Below are positions 49,601-60,853 of a stretch of DNA of 64,000 nucleotides, piece by piece. This DNA is from Flectonema sp. DT1601 (lineage: Eukaryota; Euglenozoa; Diplonemea; Diplonemida; Diplonemidae), in the NCBI GenBank assembly GCA_964019425.1, contig OZ025782.1, forward strand, positions 186,001 to 250,000, read 5' to 3'. The position numbers and the translations under genes are program-made. The notes under the pieces are model-generated. The model saw only the letters and a program-made list of their open reading frames with translations, ran no database searches and was not told where the DNA came from. Each line of letters starts with the position of its first letter. Within the stretch, counting starts at the first letter, position 1.

Positions 49601-51368
49601 TACCGTAATTATAAATATCATGGTGTATAAAAAAGTCTCCAAATCAGCAAAAAATGGCCAAATCCACCATCTTTATTATATCCAAAGTTTTTTTAGTACA
49701 ATCATTCACAGAAAACACTTAGCAAAATTCGGATTCCAGAAAAAAAAAAACTTTTTTTTTTGACCTTTTTCTTTTGACTTTGGTACTAAATTATCGACAT
49801 TTTGAACTGGTTAAAGTTCTACAGGCTGGTCTTGTGTACCAACCTGGTGGGGGATTGATAACTAATGTTGAAGTTGCTTCCAGATACATATCAGGACAAC
49901 ATATCCACAAATAACGTTGTTGGTAGCTGGTTGCACACCAGTCTTAATGAATGATGTCAAAATTCCTAAAAGCAGCAAGTAGTAGTCTAGACGAGGCCAA
50001 CTACAACTAAGGAGTTCCCTTCTCCAATCGTTGTAATACACCGAGGTATGAGGTGCGGTATTAAGAAACATGAACTCATGTTCACAACTACAGACTTCAG
50101 GAGCTCGGGTGGATTTGCAGGATTGACAATACCTGCTTTTATAAAACCAGCCATGATAGTATTTTTCGTAATACTATCAAGGGCTGTCACTATCCACCCA
50201 ATTTGCGACTTCGTTTTTGTGAGCTCCTTCATCCATTTTGACATGGGTTCGGATTCAGGAGCTCCCTTTGGACCCTTCCCTTTCGCAGCGCGCTTTAAAG
50301 TTTCTATCAGCTTTTTGCTTTGATTTTTTCAACTTTTCCTCCCGCTTGCGCATCTGCTCTGTCATCCACTCACCAAGAAAGCTTGATGCTTCTTTGAAGT
50401 TGGCCATGACAGTTAGATCCAGCGGCCGGAGATGAGAAGTCCATCCGCCTTGCACCAGCATAACAGTGGTATTGGCTTCTTCAAATCGACGAAGGACTTC
50501 TTCAGTATCTGCCCCCTAAACTGGGCATATACTGCGAGGCCAGGGTGATCCGATTGGAGTGTTTTTTAGTTAGTTTAGATCCGATTGGAGCGTTTCTTAA
50601 TAAAGTATGGGACTATTGCTCCAGAAACCTTGACCGAGCTGATAGGAGTTCTGCTTCAGGCGCTACTTTCGCAGTGGTTCCAAGACGGTATCCAACCCTT
50701 CCGTTCCAGGAACTTGTAGGTCCATGTTGCTTGTAGGTAACCGGAATCCACGCGTTCCGGCGTATCACCTGTGCTTGAAACCAGAGAAGAGAAGCAAACA
50801 CAGAGCCACCATAGGCACGGATATTCTCAATTAAATCGAGCACCCGCTTCCTCATCAGTGGTTAAGATGGTTGGTCTCCCAGATTTCACCTGCCCTTCTA
50901 GTGGTTCTCCCTTTGTCTTCCTCTTTTGTTCCTCAACAAAGAGCTTCATTGCCCTGCCTGCACTGTTGATTTCTTCTTATGGTCCGTGTTGAAGTATGCA
51001 ATCGCCCTTGACACATTGGTGGCAGAGTTCACCATCTCACCGATGTTAAGCCACTCCCCCCTTGACCACTTCTCATAGCAGCGAGACTTTTGTGCTCCTT
51101 TACCCGCTCCTCTTTCTTTATCAAACCCAGCTCCACCTTGCTTACCGACGTCTTCAGGGGTTCAAAAGGATCCCGTTTTTTCAAAAAATTCCGCATAGTG
51201 TGAAAAATTTCATCCCCAAAAACTACCATTTTACAGTCAAAATGTGTACTTTCATACTTTTTTATAAAAATCCACCAAGTTTTTTTTCCGAGAATCCACC
51301 ATCTTTTTTATATCCAAAGTTGTTATACTCCAAATTTTTTATACACCGTGATATTTATAATTACAGTA
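49601..51368 (-). mobile_element. Degenerate pogo/Tigger-like DNA transposon with 34-bp TIRs
   Basis: The left end begins TACCGTAATTATAAATATCA then TGGTGTATAAAAAA, and the inverse of the right end begins TACTGTAATTATAAATATCA then CGGTGTATAAAAAA. A TA target duplication at each end would fit. The minus strand carries broken transposase pieces: a DNA-binding-like segment (50855-50613, RKRVLDLIENIRAYGGSV), a catalytic-domain segment LVQGGWTSHLRPLDLTVMAN (50461 on) of the type GG.TS..QPLD found in DDE_1 transposases, and QIGWIVTALDSITKNTIMAG (about 50200). Several frame breaks make it inactive. It is inserted among simple TAA repeats. Confidence 0.8.
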
Positions 51369-51382
51369 ATAATAATAATAAT

Positions 51383-53852
51383 CATAGATGGAAGTGCTCC
51401 AAATTTGGAGGGCGCCTGGTGAAAATCAGCCACAAAAATTTGTAGGGCCATTGTAGGGCCAAAATAGGGCGCTGGAGGGCGCTTTTTTAATTAAATTTAA
51501 TATAATGCCGAGCTCATTTTGACACACCCCTGCCCTCAGCGAGGTCGAATCGTATCTTATTTGACTTTTCTCCGGTTCGCCTGATCAAATGCGTCTCTGG
51601 GATATCAGTTTACTTGCCGCCAGTAAACTTCTTTTTTTTCTCACACGGTACCGTGAAGACCGGCCTATTAACGGTTAGCAGGAACGCACTCTCCCTCCTC
51701 GAATCCCTCTATATTCGACTCGGTGCATTCTGCGGGCTAATCAGCTCCTTGTAGATCTGGGATGCATTGTCCACTGAAATGAGTTTCAGCTTCAGGGATT
51801 GCAGCAGGCTCCGGAAGCTCTCAAGGAGTAGCCCATCGTTTTTGCCATTGTTGACCGCCGAACCATGACCTGGAGGTCTCGGGTTCGAACCCCGTGACAC
51901 CCTTTTTTCTCTTTTTCGAAAGACTGCCAAGCATGTCAAAAATTTTTTTGGCTTCTGCGTCAAAATACTTGTGTGTCGGTGTAAGTCCCCGTCAATTTAG
52001 CTGTCTTATAGTAATAAAAAAGGTAAAAAAAAGCGCCCTCCAAAATAATATTTATATTAACCCTTACACCACCGGAGCTGATATATCAGTCTGAAAAAAA
52101 AATTTTTTTTTGCTAAGTGAAAATTTTGCATTTCTGAGTACAACGATTTCACGGGAGAGGTATTATTGCGATGTCTTTTATGTTCCTTACGTGTTGCGCC
52201 GCAATAGTTTTTATTAAATGGTAAATTTTCCATTTGCTAAAGCTGGCCAAAATCAACTTGGGAAATATGTCGGTCCACAGTTCTGATGAGGATGCAACAG
52301 TATTTGTTAATCCATCGTCGGTGTGCTCCGATTCGTCACTTGACGAAGTATCTGACTCCAAATGGGGAGGGGAGGTAACAAGGGTTACCAAGAATAAAAA
52401 CGCGTTTCCAAGAAACGTTAAAGATTAGAGTTGCACGCAAGTCGGAGCTGCAGGTTTTTGAGCTTTTCTTCAGATAGTCAGTTTTCCAGCTGATGAAGAA
52501 AAACTCTGAGGTCTATGCCTCACAGAGGGGAAGAAAATTTAAAACCGGTACGCAGGAGCGAAGGGCCTTTGTTGGCACAACACTACTGACGCGCCTCCCA
52601 ATAAAATCTAACCTGGGGGATTCCTGGGGTTTGAATGACATGCTGTTGACCCCCCTGTTGTTCTTTCCGCAAGTGTTTTCACGTAATCGCTTTGCCGAAA
52701 TACTGAGGAACTTACACTTCTCTGCGATATTACCTGCTCCCGAGCATGAGGATCCGAAGTGGAGACGTGTATTTTGAATTCCTTTATCCTGATGCGACGT
52801 GGGCATGGTGGAATTTGGACGGATAGTAGTGAATCTGGCTGGAGAAGCAAGAGATTCTTATCCTTCAAATTGGCTTTGTTTTGGGCAGCTTAGGTACATT
52901 TAAACGTACCAGAGCGGCACCAACACTATTAATAACACCATCAGTACCGCCCTCTCCACAATCAGTATCAATCCCTGATCGCCTCAAGCCAGCTTTGGGA
53001 CACTACCCCGGAAAGATGGAAAAGGCTCGTCAGTGTGCAGTTCGCGCAAAGCGCGCACAATCACTAGATTACTGTGAGCGATGCAACCAAGCGCTTTGTG
53101 CTTACCCATATTTCAAAAGGTATCACATTCTCCAAAACTACAAAATTCCTTGTGATGTTCCTAAACCGCCAACTTCCCAAAATCCAGTATGCCAGGCTGG
53201 TGGGGTAAAGAGGTGGAAGTTTATAGATCCAGCCCAACAGGTCTGATCTAAGTAGCTGCACTGTTACTAATGAAGTTCCATGATCTGGGATCGATGTTAT
53301 TTGTATTTTTCGAGCTTATCAACCCCGATGCGGTAATCCTCCTGTGTGTCTGAACCTGCTGTGCCATGATGCGGGTTGTTTGTGTATTTTCCGCGACCAC
53401 AGAGGGCTTTTACAAGCTCAAAAAAACAGGGAAAAAATCTGATTTTTCGATTTAATATCGGCCGTGATTTGGCATTCTCTTTACTTGGGCTCCCTCTGAC
53501 ATGATGTTGCGCAGAAACATCATCCCTTTCAAAATACGGGAAGGGAATAACATGCAGCTTCTATGAATGGAAACCGTTGAGTACGTTATTGCGACACTGC
53601 CGACTTTGTTAGTTCTGCTGAATGTGCAACAACGTACCAAGGTACGCACCGTTAGGTGTGTGAGTGACAGGTGCTATTGACCCGTAGGAGTAGTTGTGTC
53701 CGGTTTGGTACATAGGTTTTCTGGGGGGGTACCTTTTCTCTTTTTGAAAAAACAGTAAAATTTTGGACCCGTCGTTTTGGGGGTTCTTACGGTGGTGTAA
53801 GGGTTAAAAGCGCCCTACACGCCCTCCAAATTGTAGGGCACTTCCATCTATG
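51383..53852. mobile_element. Non-autonomous TIR element, interrupted by piggyBac (copy 1)
   Basis: It begins CATAGATGGAAGTGC and ends with the inverse, inside longer imperfect inverted repeats built around GGAGGGCGC. Both flanks are AATAATAAT, compatible with an 8-9 bp target duplication. Without the piggyBac the element is about 720 bp. Inside, at 51886-51904, lies a perfect pol III B-box-like GGGTTCGAACCCC, 10 bases before a T-run, suggesting a tRNA-derived piece. A second copy at 59590-60215 is uninterrupted. No transposase is seen, and the superfamily is uncertain (hAT-like if the duplication is 8 bp). Confidence 0.75.
52061..53803 (+). mobile_element. Decayed piggyBac transposon in TTAA
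   Basis: The ends are CCCTTACACCACCGG and its inverse near CGGTGGTGTAAGGG, directly flanked by TTAA at 52057-52060 and 53804-53807. On the plus strand the remnants, in order, are an acidic N-terminus (SSDEDATVFVNPSS), a RNRFAEILRNLHF segment that is characteristic of PGBD transposases (about 52680-52720), and a C-terminal cysteine region (YCERCNQALCAYPYFKRYH, about 53070-53125). The catalytic middle is largely deleted and several stops intervene, so it is non-functional. Confidence 0.88.
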
Positions 53853-54582
53853 AATAATAATAATTAAAATAACAGTTATTAACTAAAATAAATAAAAATT
53901 AGTTGGAATTCTGAATAGAAATAGCAAAATCCACAACAAATGAAAAAGAAACATAACGTGATACTGTAGTCTACTTTCTTCATATTTTTTTGGGTTGTGG
54001 ACCAAAATACACCGAAGCTCTGGCCTGATTGTCCCTGGGTTAGAGACACTTGTTCCAGACTTGCAACCAAGAGGGTTCAGAGAGTAACTACTTAAAGTAC
54101 TAGAGGTGCATCACAAGCGTCAGACAGGAGACAAGAGAAATCCAACATCATGAACCTTTAAAAGAGTGATCTTTATGCTCGGTACGTGTGCAGGGCCGGG
54201 TCATCTACGCAGAGACGAGTTTCCTACACGCCGCACCAACCAAGATGAGGTATGAGAGCGCCAAAAACAAGTATACATGATCAGCTGTCTAAGGCTTGAC
54301 ATGAATAGCTGTGGAGTGGCGAAACCATTTAACGTTCCCAAGTCTCACTGATCCACACAAAACTGTCCCTTCAGAGTTTCTGTGAAGTAGCCCACAGAAC
54401 ACCAAAGTTGCAATTACTTTAAAATATTCATTCCCTAGTGAGAATACTTATCTCAGCCATCTCGGTGTATTTTGGTACACTGCCCTATTATTGTTTGAAA
54501 AAAAGAGACCTTCAGCTAATAAAAATCATTTCATTGAGAGAGCAGCCAGTGTTTGAATAATATATATTTTAGTGAGTTTCTT
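53853..54582. other. Non-coding spacer
   Basis: I see no gene, RNA or known repeat. ACCAAAATACACCGA near 54001 and its inverse TCGGTGTATTTTGGT near 54461 are a 15-base inverted pair about 460 bp apart, possibly the ends of a small unrecognised element. Confidence 0.4.
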
Positions 54583-55278
54583 TTAAACAGAATTCAACGT
54601 ATCTAATGAATCAGGTTGCTGTTTAATTATCAATTCTTCGATCTGTTCTTTTTCATCTTCGCAATTGATGTCTTCGAGTTCGTGTGTTTCTCTGAACTTC
54701 AGAGTTGGTATTCTAATTCCGTATGATCGACAACCATTCCAACCCTGACATGTTAGTATAAGAGATAACGCAATTACTGATATTGTGTATTTAGTTGTTT
54801 TCTCAAAAGGATTTAACTGCTCTGGAAACCATATTCTTGTCGTAAAGTAGAACGGCATTAGACACAAACCAACAACAAGTAAACCTTTCCAAAATATTAG
54901 CGGAAATGATCGAACTGATTTCATACGTGCATTTGCGATGTTCAATTTTATGTCAGTTTTTGGAAGATCAGCTACTTCTCTATGATTAAAATATATCTGA
55001 AAACCCACTACTGGAATAACAGCAACAACAGACATACCAAACGCAAATGTCACTGAACAACCCAACCGTATGAGCAGTGCAGTAACCAGTCCCACAACAA
55101 TTTCAGCAGACACTCCGCTGATAAGAAGACTTCTTCGATGAGCTTCAAACACTTCCTTCTTTCTCTTTTCACACGTAATTATTCTTCCAGAACCGAATCT
55201 TCCATTTGGATAGTAGATTGTGCTTCCGTCTTCCTGATCAGCGAAGACAGTTTCTACCATTCTGTCCAAGAATTCCAT
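54583..55278 (-). CDS. Four-helix membrane protein family, copy 1
   Basis: This is 231 residues from the ATG at 55278 (MEFLDRM), chosen because copy 2 has a start at the equivalent position and the same length. An N-terminal motif FADQEDGSTIYYPNGRFGSG is followed by a basic helix, two membrane helices (about 55-100), a soluble loop with FNHREVADLPKTDIKLN, two more helices (about 140-185), QGWNGCRSY, and an acidic tail HELEDINCEDEKEQIEEL. I do not recognise a eukaryotic family. The G-x-x-x-(F/Y)-(F/Y)-P-x-G-x-x-G-x-G pattern recalls small bacterial membrane proteins of unknown function (from memory, unverified). It may be lineage-specific or transferred. Confidence 0.7.
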   Translation of the reverse strand: MEFLDRMVETVFADQEDGSTIYYPNGRFGSGRIITCEKRKKEVFEAHRRSLLISGVSAEIVVGLVTALLIRLGCSVTFAFGMSVVAVIPVVGFQIYFNHREVADLPKTDIKLNIANARMKSVRSFPLIFWKGLLVVGLCLMPFYFTTRIWFPEQLNPFEKTTKYTISVIALSLILTCQGWNGCRSYGIRIPTLKFRETHELEDINCEDEKEQIEELIIKQQPDSLDTLNSV

Positions 55279-55441
55279 TTTATTATTTTGTACTCTTCTA
55301 AAAGATACTCCACAAGACCGTGACTGTAGTATCCGATCAGTCAAACTACCCTGCCACTGATTTTCACTTTAACAGCGAGCTATTAGTATATATTATTATG
55401 TCAGCTGTTTAAAAGAGAGGGAAGGGCTAAGCATGCGATGT

Positions 55442-55584
55442 CTTCAACTTCAGAGTTGGTTCTTCTATTTTGTATGATCGACAACCATTCCAACCTTGGT
55501 GTATTAATGTGATGGAGAATACGATTATTGATATTGCGAATGTTGTTGTTTTTTGAACTCCACGCAGTTGATCTGGAAACCAAA
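55442..55584 (-). pseudogene. Fragment of the four-helix membrane protein gene
   Basis: This segment of about 140 bp matches the C-terminal third of copy 2 (58775-58912), including the part encoding QGWNGCRSY and QKTTTFAIS. Both ends are lost. It lies inside the segmental duplication and cannot encode a product. Confidence 0.8.
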
Positions 55585-56214
55585 TTCATTATTATATCTC
55601 CCATTCTGTCGAAAAGCAATAATTAAAGAAGAGGAGAGACTTAATTCAGACGAGGAAAGAAGCCTCGAACACGAGGAGAGGATATAATCATCTCATTGAT
55701 AATAACAAGCGTTTTGAATAAGATCTTTTCTTTGGATCCATCATCATTATGGTTAAATATTAACAATTAGTTACACCTGACCAATACCGAGTATAAGATT
55801 CATCCCCAGTTTGTCCGAAGCATTATTGTAATGAGGGAGTACCGAAAAAGCTTTATATAAAAGTACCTCAAAAATTGGGAAGCGCGCAGCCCTTTCACAG
55901 CAACAAATGAAAACAAAAGGTTCACATATATGATGAACAGTCAGTTTATCGCTGGATCAGTATGCATTTTGCTAAGAAAGTTAGTAGGAAATAAAAATAT
56001 TGTTGGGATTGTCAAACAAACGAATAAAAATAATTCGTTCAAGACATCAAACAAATAAAATAAATTAAACAAATAATTAAATAAGTTAGTATTAAAGTTC
56101 GTAAGACAAGTTAGTTTATTATTATAAAATATTTACTTTGAAGTCATGTAAGTATCGACCTCTTGCAGGCAAACTCAATGGCTAAAAGTAATTCTATTGA
56201 TACATAGCATCATT

Positions 56215-56393
56215 AATTTTAGAACAGAAAAAGTGAGAATAAGAAAATTAGAGATTAGTAAAAAGAAAAGTATTCATTTCTGCAGTTTCCTAATATCAAA
56301 AGGGTAATAGAATATGTAGTTTCAGGCCTTAATCTCATATTACTTGTCCCTTTTTAGGCCTTCATCAGTAAGTTCTAAGGGACTTCAGTTAGT
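56215..56393 (+). repeat. Dispersed repeat B, copy 3
   Basis: This copy shows CTGCAGTTTCCTAATATCAA, GGCCTTCATCAGTAAGTTC and AAGGGACTTCA. It ends in GTTAGTTAGTATTA, and short echoes (AAGTTCTAAGGGACTTCAGT) repeat at 56471 and 56517. Confidence 0.75.
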
Positions 56394-56726
56394 TAGTATT
56401 AATGGTTATCAGTCATAAGAAGGGGAGAGGGAGGGAAAATTCAATCGAATGCAAAAGTTCGTAGGTATTAGGAAGTTCTAAGGGACTTCAGTTAGTTAAT
56501 TAGCTAGCAGTATTAGTAAGTTCTAAGGGACTTCAGTTAGTTTAGTTAGCAAAATACAAACTGATGACTACGAGGGGTCTGGGTAGCCCGCATCAGTAAG
56601 TACCCAATCGCGAAGATTGTACTTTCACAGCTTCGGCTGGAAGTGATCGACTTCCAGCCTCCACCTTGCCCAGAGGCTAACAGGTTGTAAACAACTAAAG
56701 AAAATAAAAGAGAAATGATCTGGGAG

Positions 56727-56766
56727 TGGGGGGGACTTGGATAAATAAATCAAGGTTAACACGCAA
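56727..56766 (+). repeat. Dispersed repeat C, copy 3
   Basis: GGGGGGACTTGGATAAATAA followed by ATCAAGGTTAACACGCAA is identical to the copies at 27.97 and 28.47 kb. The start of another copy sits at the last bases of the window. Confidence 0.75.
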
Positions 56767-56995
56767 CAAATTAGACATGAATCATTATAACTGGATTCTG
56801 TACACACACGCAAATCGCATGCTTTAAATAAACTACCAGAGAAAGAAATGCTGTCAAGTCAAATTGACCCGGGGACCACGCACGTGGGGGGGAGGTGAAA
56901 AAAATAAAAAGTCTTCTTTCTTTCATATACATCTTTCTTTATAATACGACCATATGTGCCATATGCCCACACTCCACGAAAGAAAATAGAAAACC

Positions 56996-57165
56996 CCGGA
57001 ACAGTACCGAGGATCGTTCACCCCCAGTTGTCCAAAGCATTATAATTGTACTGTGGGCTTACCGAAAAGCTTTAGAAGTGTACCACAAAAAACTGGGCAG
57101 CACATAGCCATATCACTCAGCAAGAAATGAAAACCAAAAGGATCAGGTAAGATGACAGTCAGTTT
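56996..57165 (+). repeat. Diverged repeat related to 55785-55955
   Basis: CCCCCAGTTGTCCAAAGCAT, TACCGAAAAGCTTTA and CAAGAAATGAAAACCAAAAGG parallel the segment inside the segmental duplication (CCCCAGTTTGTCCGAAGCAT, TACCGAAAAAGCTTTA, AACAAATGAAAACAAAAGG). It is an older copy of a dispersed sequence with some coding flavour, and no family is recognised. The surrounding 57166-58019 is otherwise without recognisable content. Confidence 0.5.
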
Positions 57166-58019
57166 AAGGTCATAACTGCGACGGACCTAGACTTCATTCT
57201 ATATTGAAGTTGCTTATCGTTCTAAGATAAAAATCCATCGGAGCTCGCCAGGATAGGGCTAGCAATATTTATTTGCTTTTGTTCAATTTGAATTTTAATT
57301 TTTGACGTCTGGTCGTTTCACTATTACAGTCGAGCCTTGATCTTAAATAAGTTAGTATTAATAATTATCAGTCAATCAAAAAAAAAAAGGCAAAATTTCG
57401 TAGGACAACAAACAAGTTGGTTTCGGACTAAGATTAAAAACAATCTTTCTTCGGACCATTCCCCTTACCCAGCCCTCTTTAGTGAAGAAAGCAAGGGGGA
57501 CACTGCTCCTAAATCAGTTAGTTAGTATATATATACTTTGGAGTCACGTAAGTATCAACCTCTTGCAGGCAAACACAATGGCTAAAAGTAATTCTATACT
57601 AAAACTGTACCACTGGCCAGAAGATACGCAAGCTAACCACATGCACGAAGCAGGCAGTATAAGTGACGGATGATAAAGAGAGGAGGAAAAGTGGCAGAGA
57701 AATTTTGCTATTCGGTCCGATTCTTTACTCTTTTTTTCGCTGCGCAACGAGTATTCATTCAGTTATTTTTTTTTTTGCCTTTCTTTTTGCCGCTTCTGCC
57801 AAACCCATCCTTGGACTTTCATTTTTATCTTTCAACTACACCTCACTGTGTACTTAAACCGGTAAAATAAAGCATCCAACGAAAGCAAAAAAAAAAATCG
57901 GAAAATAAAATTATTGGACCCTCCGAATAGCAAAATCCAGCGCAAAATAAATAAGTAAAAAAGAATCCGTGTTATATACGAGATACTATTGTCAATTACA
58001 TCTATTTTTATATATATTT

Positions 58020-58160
58020 GTACCTACAAACCCATTGTTCGGTAGAAACAGAATTGCGGCAGCGTAAACTAACCTATTTCCTTTATTAGGATTTTGTACT
58101 GGTTGCGCACAAACAAAACAAAAGTGTGAGTGAGTAAGTAAAAAAGTGATGTTTGCCGAT
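58020..58160 (+). repeat. Dispersed repeat A, long copy 4
   Basis: This is about 95% identical to 27234-27375, including GTACCTACAAACCCATTGTT, AACTAACCTATTTCCTTTAT and GTACTGGTTGCGCACAAAC. Confidence 0.8.
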
Positions 58161-58306
58161 TCCTTCTTTTTCATATTTTTTCGAAGCAGAGTCTTGTGTG
58201 ATTCCCCAGCTTATTTCAAACAAGGAAAGAAGAACAAGAAATCTCTAGCACGAACTGAGACCAAAGGATCGTTGACATGTTTTCACACCGTGGATCGGTG
58301 GACTGA

Positions 58307-58570
58307 TTAGATTTCTTTACCCCGCACTAGTGTACCAGCCGGTATATTTGCATTAAATAACAGAACCAGATTCAATCCATAAGAGAAGAGGAATAACTTG
58401 ATACTAATATTAAATGGAAAGCCAACTTGAAACCGACCAAAACGAGAATAGGGTTCGGCCAAACCTGGTTGAAATATAAGAAAATCAACAATTGGTATCA
58501 TGTAAAAAATCCCATATGTGCTGCCGAAGATGGGGATTCGGGGCCACGAACTACAAGTTGAGCGCCCCAT
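58307..58570 (-). pseudogene. Diverged relic of the four-helix membrane protein family
   Basis: An 87-codon frame contains TYGIFYMIPIVDFLIFQ, then FPFNISIKLFLF and LVRG. These line up in order and spacing with FAFGMSVVAVIPVVGFQIYF, FPLIFWKGLLVV and LRG of the intact copies 350 bp downstream. The N- and C-terminal parts are missing. The similarity is weak, so this is tentative. Confidence 0.35.
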
Positions 58571-58661
58571 GCCCTGTAGCCCGTCACAGCTTGAAATGGA
58601 GGGGGAGAGATTGATTAAGAGCAGCCAGTGTTTGAATAATATATATTTTAGTGAGTTTCTT

Positions 58662-59357
58662 TTAAACAGAATTCAACGTATCTAATGAATCAGGTTGCTG
58701 TTTAATTATCAATTCTTCGATCTGTTCTTTTTCATCTTCGCAATTGATGTCTTCAAGTTCGTGTGTTTCTCTGAACTTCAGAGTTGGTTCTTCTATTTTG
58801 TATGATCGACAACCATTCCAACCTTGGTGTATTAATGTGATGGAGAATACGATTATTGATATTGCGAATGTTGTTGTTTTTTGAACTCCACGCAGTTGAT
58901 CCGGAAACCAAACTCTAATTGCAAAGTACAACAGTATCACATACAAACCAACAACAAGTAAACCTTTCCAAAATATTAGTGGAAAAGATCGTACTGACCT
59001 CGCTCGTGCATTTGCGACATTCAATTTTATATTTGTTTTTGGAAGATCAGCTACCTCTCTTCGATTAAAATATATTTGAAAATAAAATATCGGAATACAA
59101 GCAATAAATGCCATCCCATGCGCAAATTCCACAGAGCAACCCAACAGCATCAGCAGTAAGGGACTAACTCCTGTAACTACTCCAATACACACTCCGCTGA
59201 TAACAAGATTTCTGCGATGAGCTATAAATACTTCCTTCTTTCTCTTTTCACACGTAATTATTCTTCCAGAACCGAATGTTCTATTTGGATAGTGGATTGT
59301 GCTTCCGTCTTCCTGATCAGCGAAGAAACTTTCTGTGAATCTGTCCAAGAATCTCAT
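58662..59357 (-). CDS. Four-helix membrane protein family, copy 2
   Basis: This is 231 residues from the ATG at 59357 (MRFLDRF), the same length as copy 1. The N-terminal FADQEDGSTI...YPN.TFGSGRIITCEKRKKEVF and the last 40 residues are nearly identical to copy 1, while the middle (residues about 60-190) differs at many positions. The 3' flank (CAGCCAGTGTTTGAATAATA) is also shared exactly. This mosaic pattern suggests gene conversion of the ends or selection for change in the membrane part. Topology is as in copy 1 and the function is unknown. Confidence 0.7.
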   Translation of the reverse strand: MRFLDRFTESFFADQEDGSTIHYPNRTFGSGRIITCEKRKKEVFIAHRRNLVISGVCIGVVTGVSPLLLMLLGCSVEFAHGMAFIACIPIFYFQIYFNRREVADLPKTNIKLNVANARARSVRSFPLIFWKGLLVVGLYVILLYFAIRVWFPDQLRGVQKTTTFAISIIVFSITLIHQGWNGCRSYKIEEPTLKFRETHELEDINCEDEKEQIEELIIKQQPDSLDTLNSV

Positions 59358-59589
59358 TTTATATTTTTTTTTCGTGTATACCACACTAATTTAAAAAAAG
59401 AAACCTTAACTCAAACAGTTTCTTTGCAAAGCAGTAGTGCCGGAAGCATCATCTCCAGGCTTCTTAGCAAAATCCAAAAAAAAAAAAAAAAAGATAAATA
59501 TGTGTATTAATTGAGGGGATGCTTAAGTTGACATAATTCAACTCGAAAACAGTTTAATTATCGTCGAGTGGGGATTCAGGCGCCGAGCG

Positions 59590-60215
59590 CGTAGGGCGCT
59601 TTTTTAATTAAATTTAATATAATGCCGAGCTCATTTTGACACACCCCTGCCCTCAGCGAGGGTCGAATCGCATCTTATTTGACTTTTCTCCGGTTCGCCC
59701 GATCAAATGCGTCTCTGGGATATCAGTTTACTTGCCACCAGTAAACTTCTTTTTTTTCTCACAAGGTACCGTGAAGACCGGCCTATTAACAGGTTAGCAA
59801 GAACGCACTCTCCCTCCTCGAATCCCTCTATATTCGACTCGGTGCATTCTGCGGGCTAATCAGCTCCTTGTAGATCTGGGATGCATCGTCCACTAAAATG
59901 AGTTTCAGCTTCAGGGATTGCAGCAGGCTCCGGAAGCTCTCAAGGAGTAGCCCATTGTTTTTGCCATTGTTGACCGTTGAACCATGACCTGGAGGTCTCG
60001 GGTTCGAACCCCGTGACACCCTTTTTTCTCTTTTTCGAAAGACTGCCAAGCATGTCAAAAATTCTTTTTGGCTTCTGCGTCAAAATACTTGTGCGTCAGT
60101 GTAAGCCGACGTGTCTTATAGTAATAAAAAAGGTAAAAAAAAGCGCCCTCCAAAATAATATTTATATTAAAAGCGCCCTACACGCCCTCCAAATTGTAGG
60201 GCACTTCCATCTATG
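59590..60215. mobile_element. Non-autonomous TIR element, copy 2 (uninterrupted)
   Basis: It matches 51466-52060 joined to 53808-53852, with a single TTAA (60157-60160) where copy 1 has the piggyBac. The right end is the same ...CACTTCCATCTATG. The left terminal repeat is truncated, so homology begins at GTAGGGCGCTTTTTTAATT. The B-box-like GGGTTCGAACCCC is kept at about 59999-60011. Confidence 0.8.
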
Positions 60216-60850
<635 letters not shown>

Positions 60851-60853
60851 GGA

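Larger units (their letters stand above)
55308..56735. repeat. Segmental duplication, copy 1
   Basis: The block starts CTCCACAAGACCGTGACTG and matches 62876-64000 almost base for base through the gene fragment, the GTATAAGATTCATCCCCAG stretch and the TAGCCCGCATCAGTAAGT stretch. This copy contains about 300 bp (about 56096-56400, including a repeat B copy) missing from the other, bounded by GTTAGTATTA direct repeats. Confidence 0.88.

Noticed and set aside
55401-55619. 72-codon frame repeated at 62969-63187
   Set aside because: It is out of frame relative to the parent four-helix gene whose DNA it contains. It is a pseudogene fragment, not a new protein.
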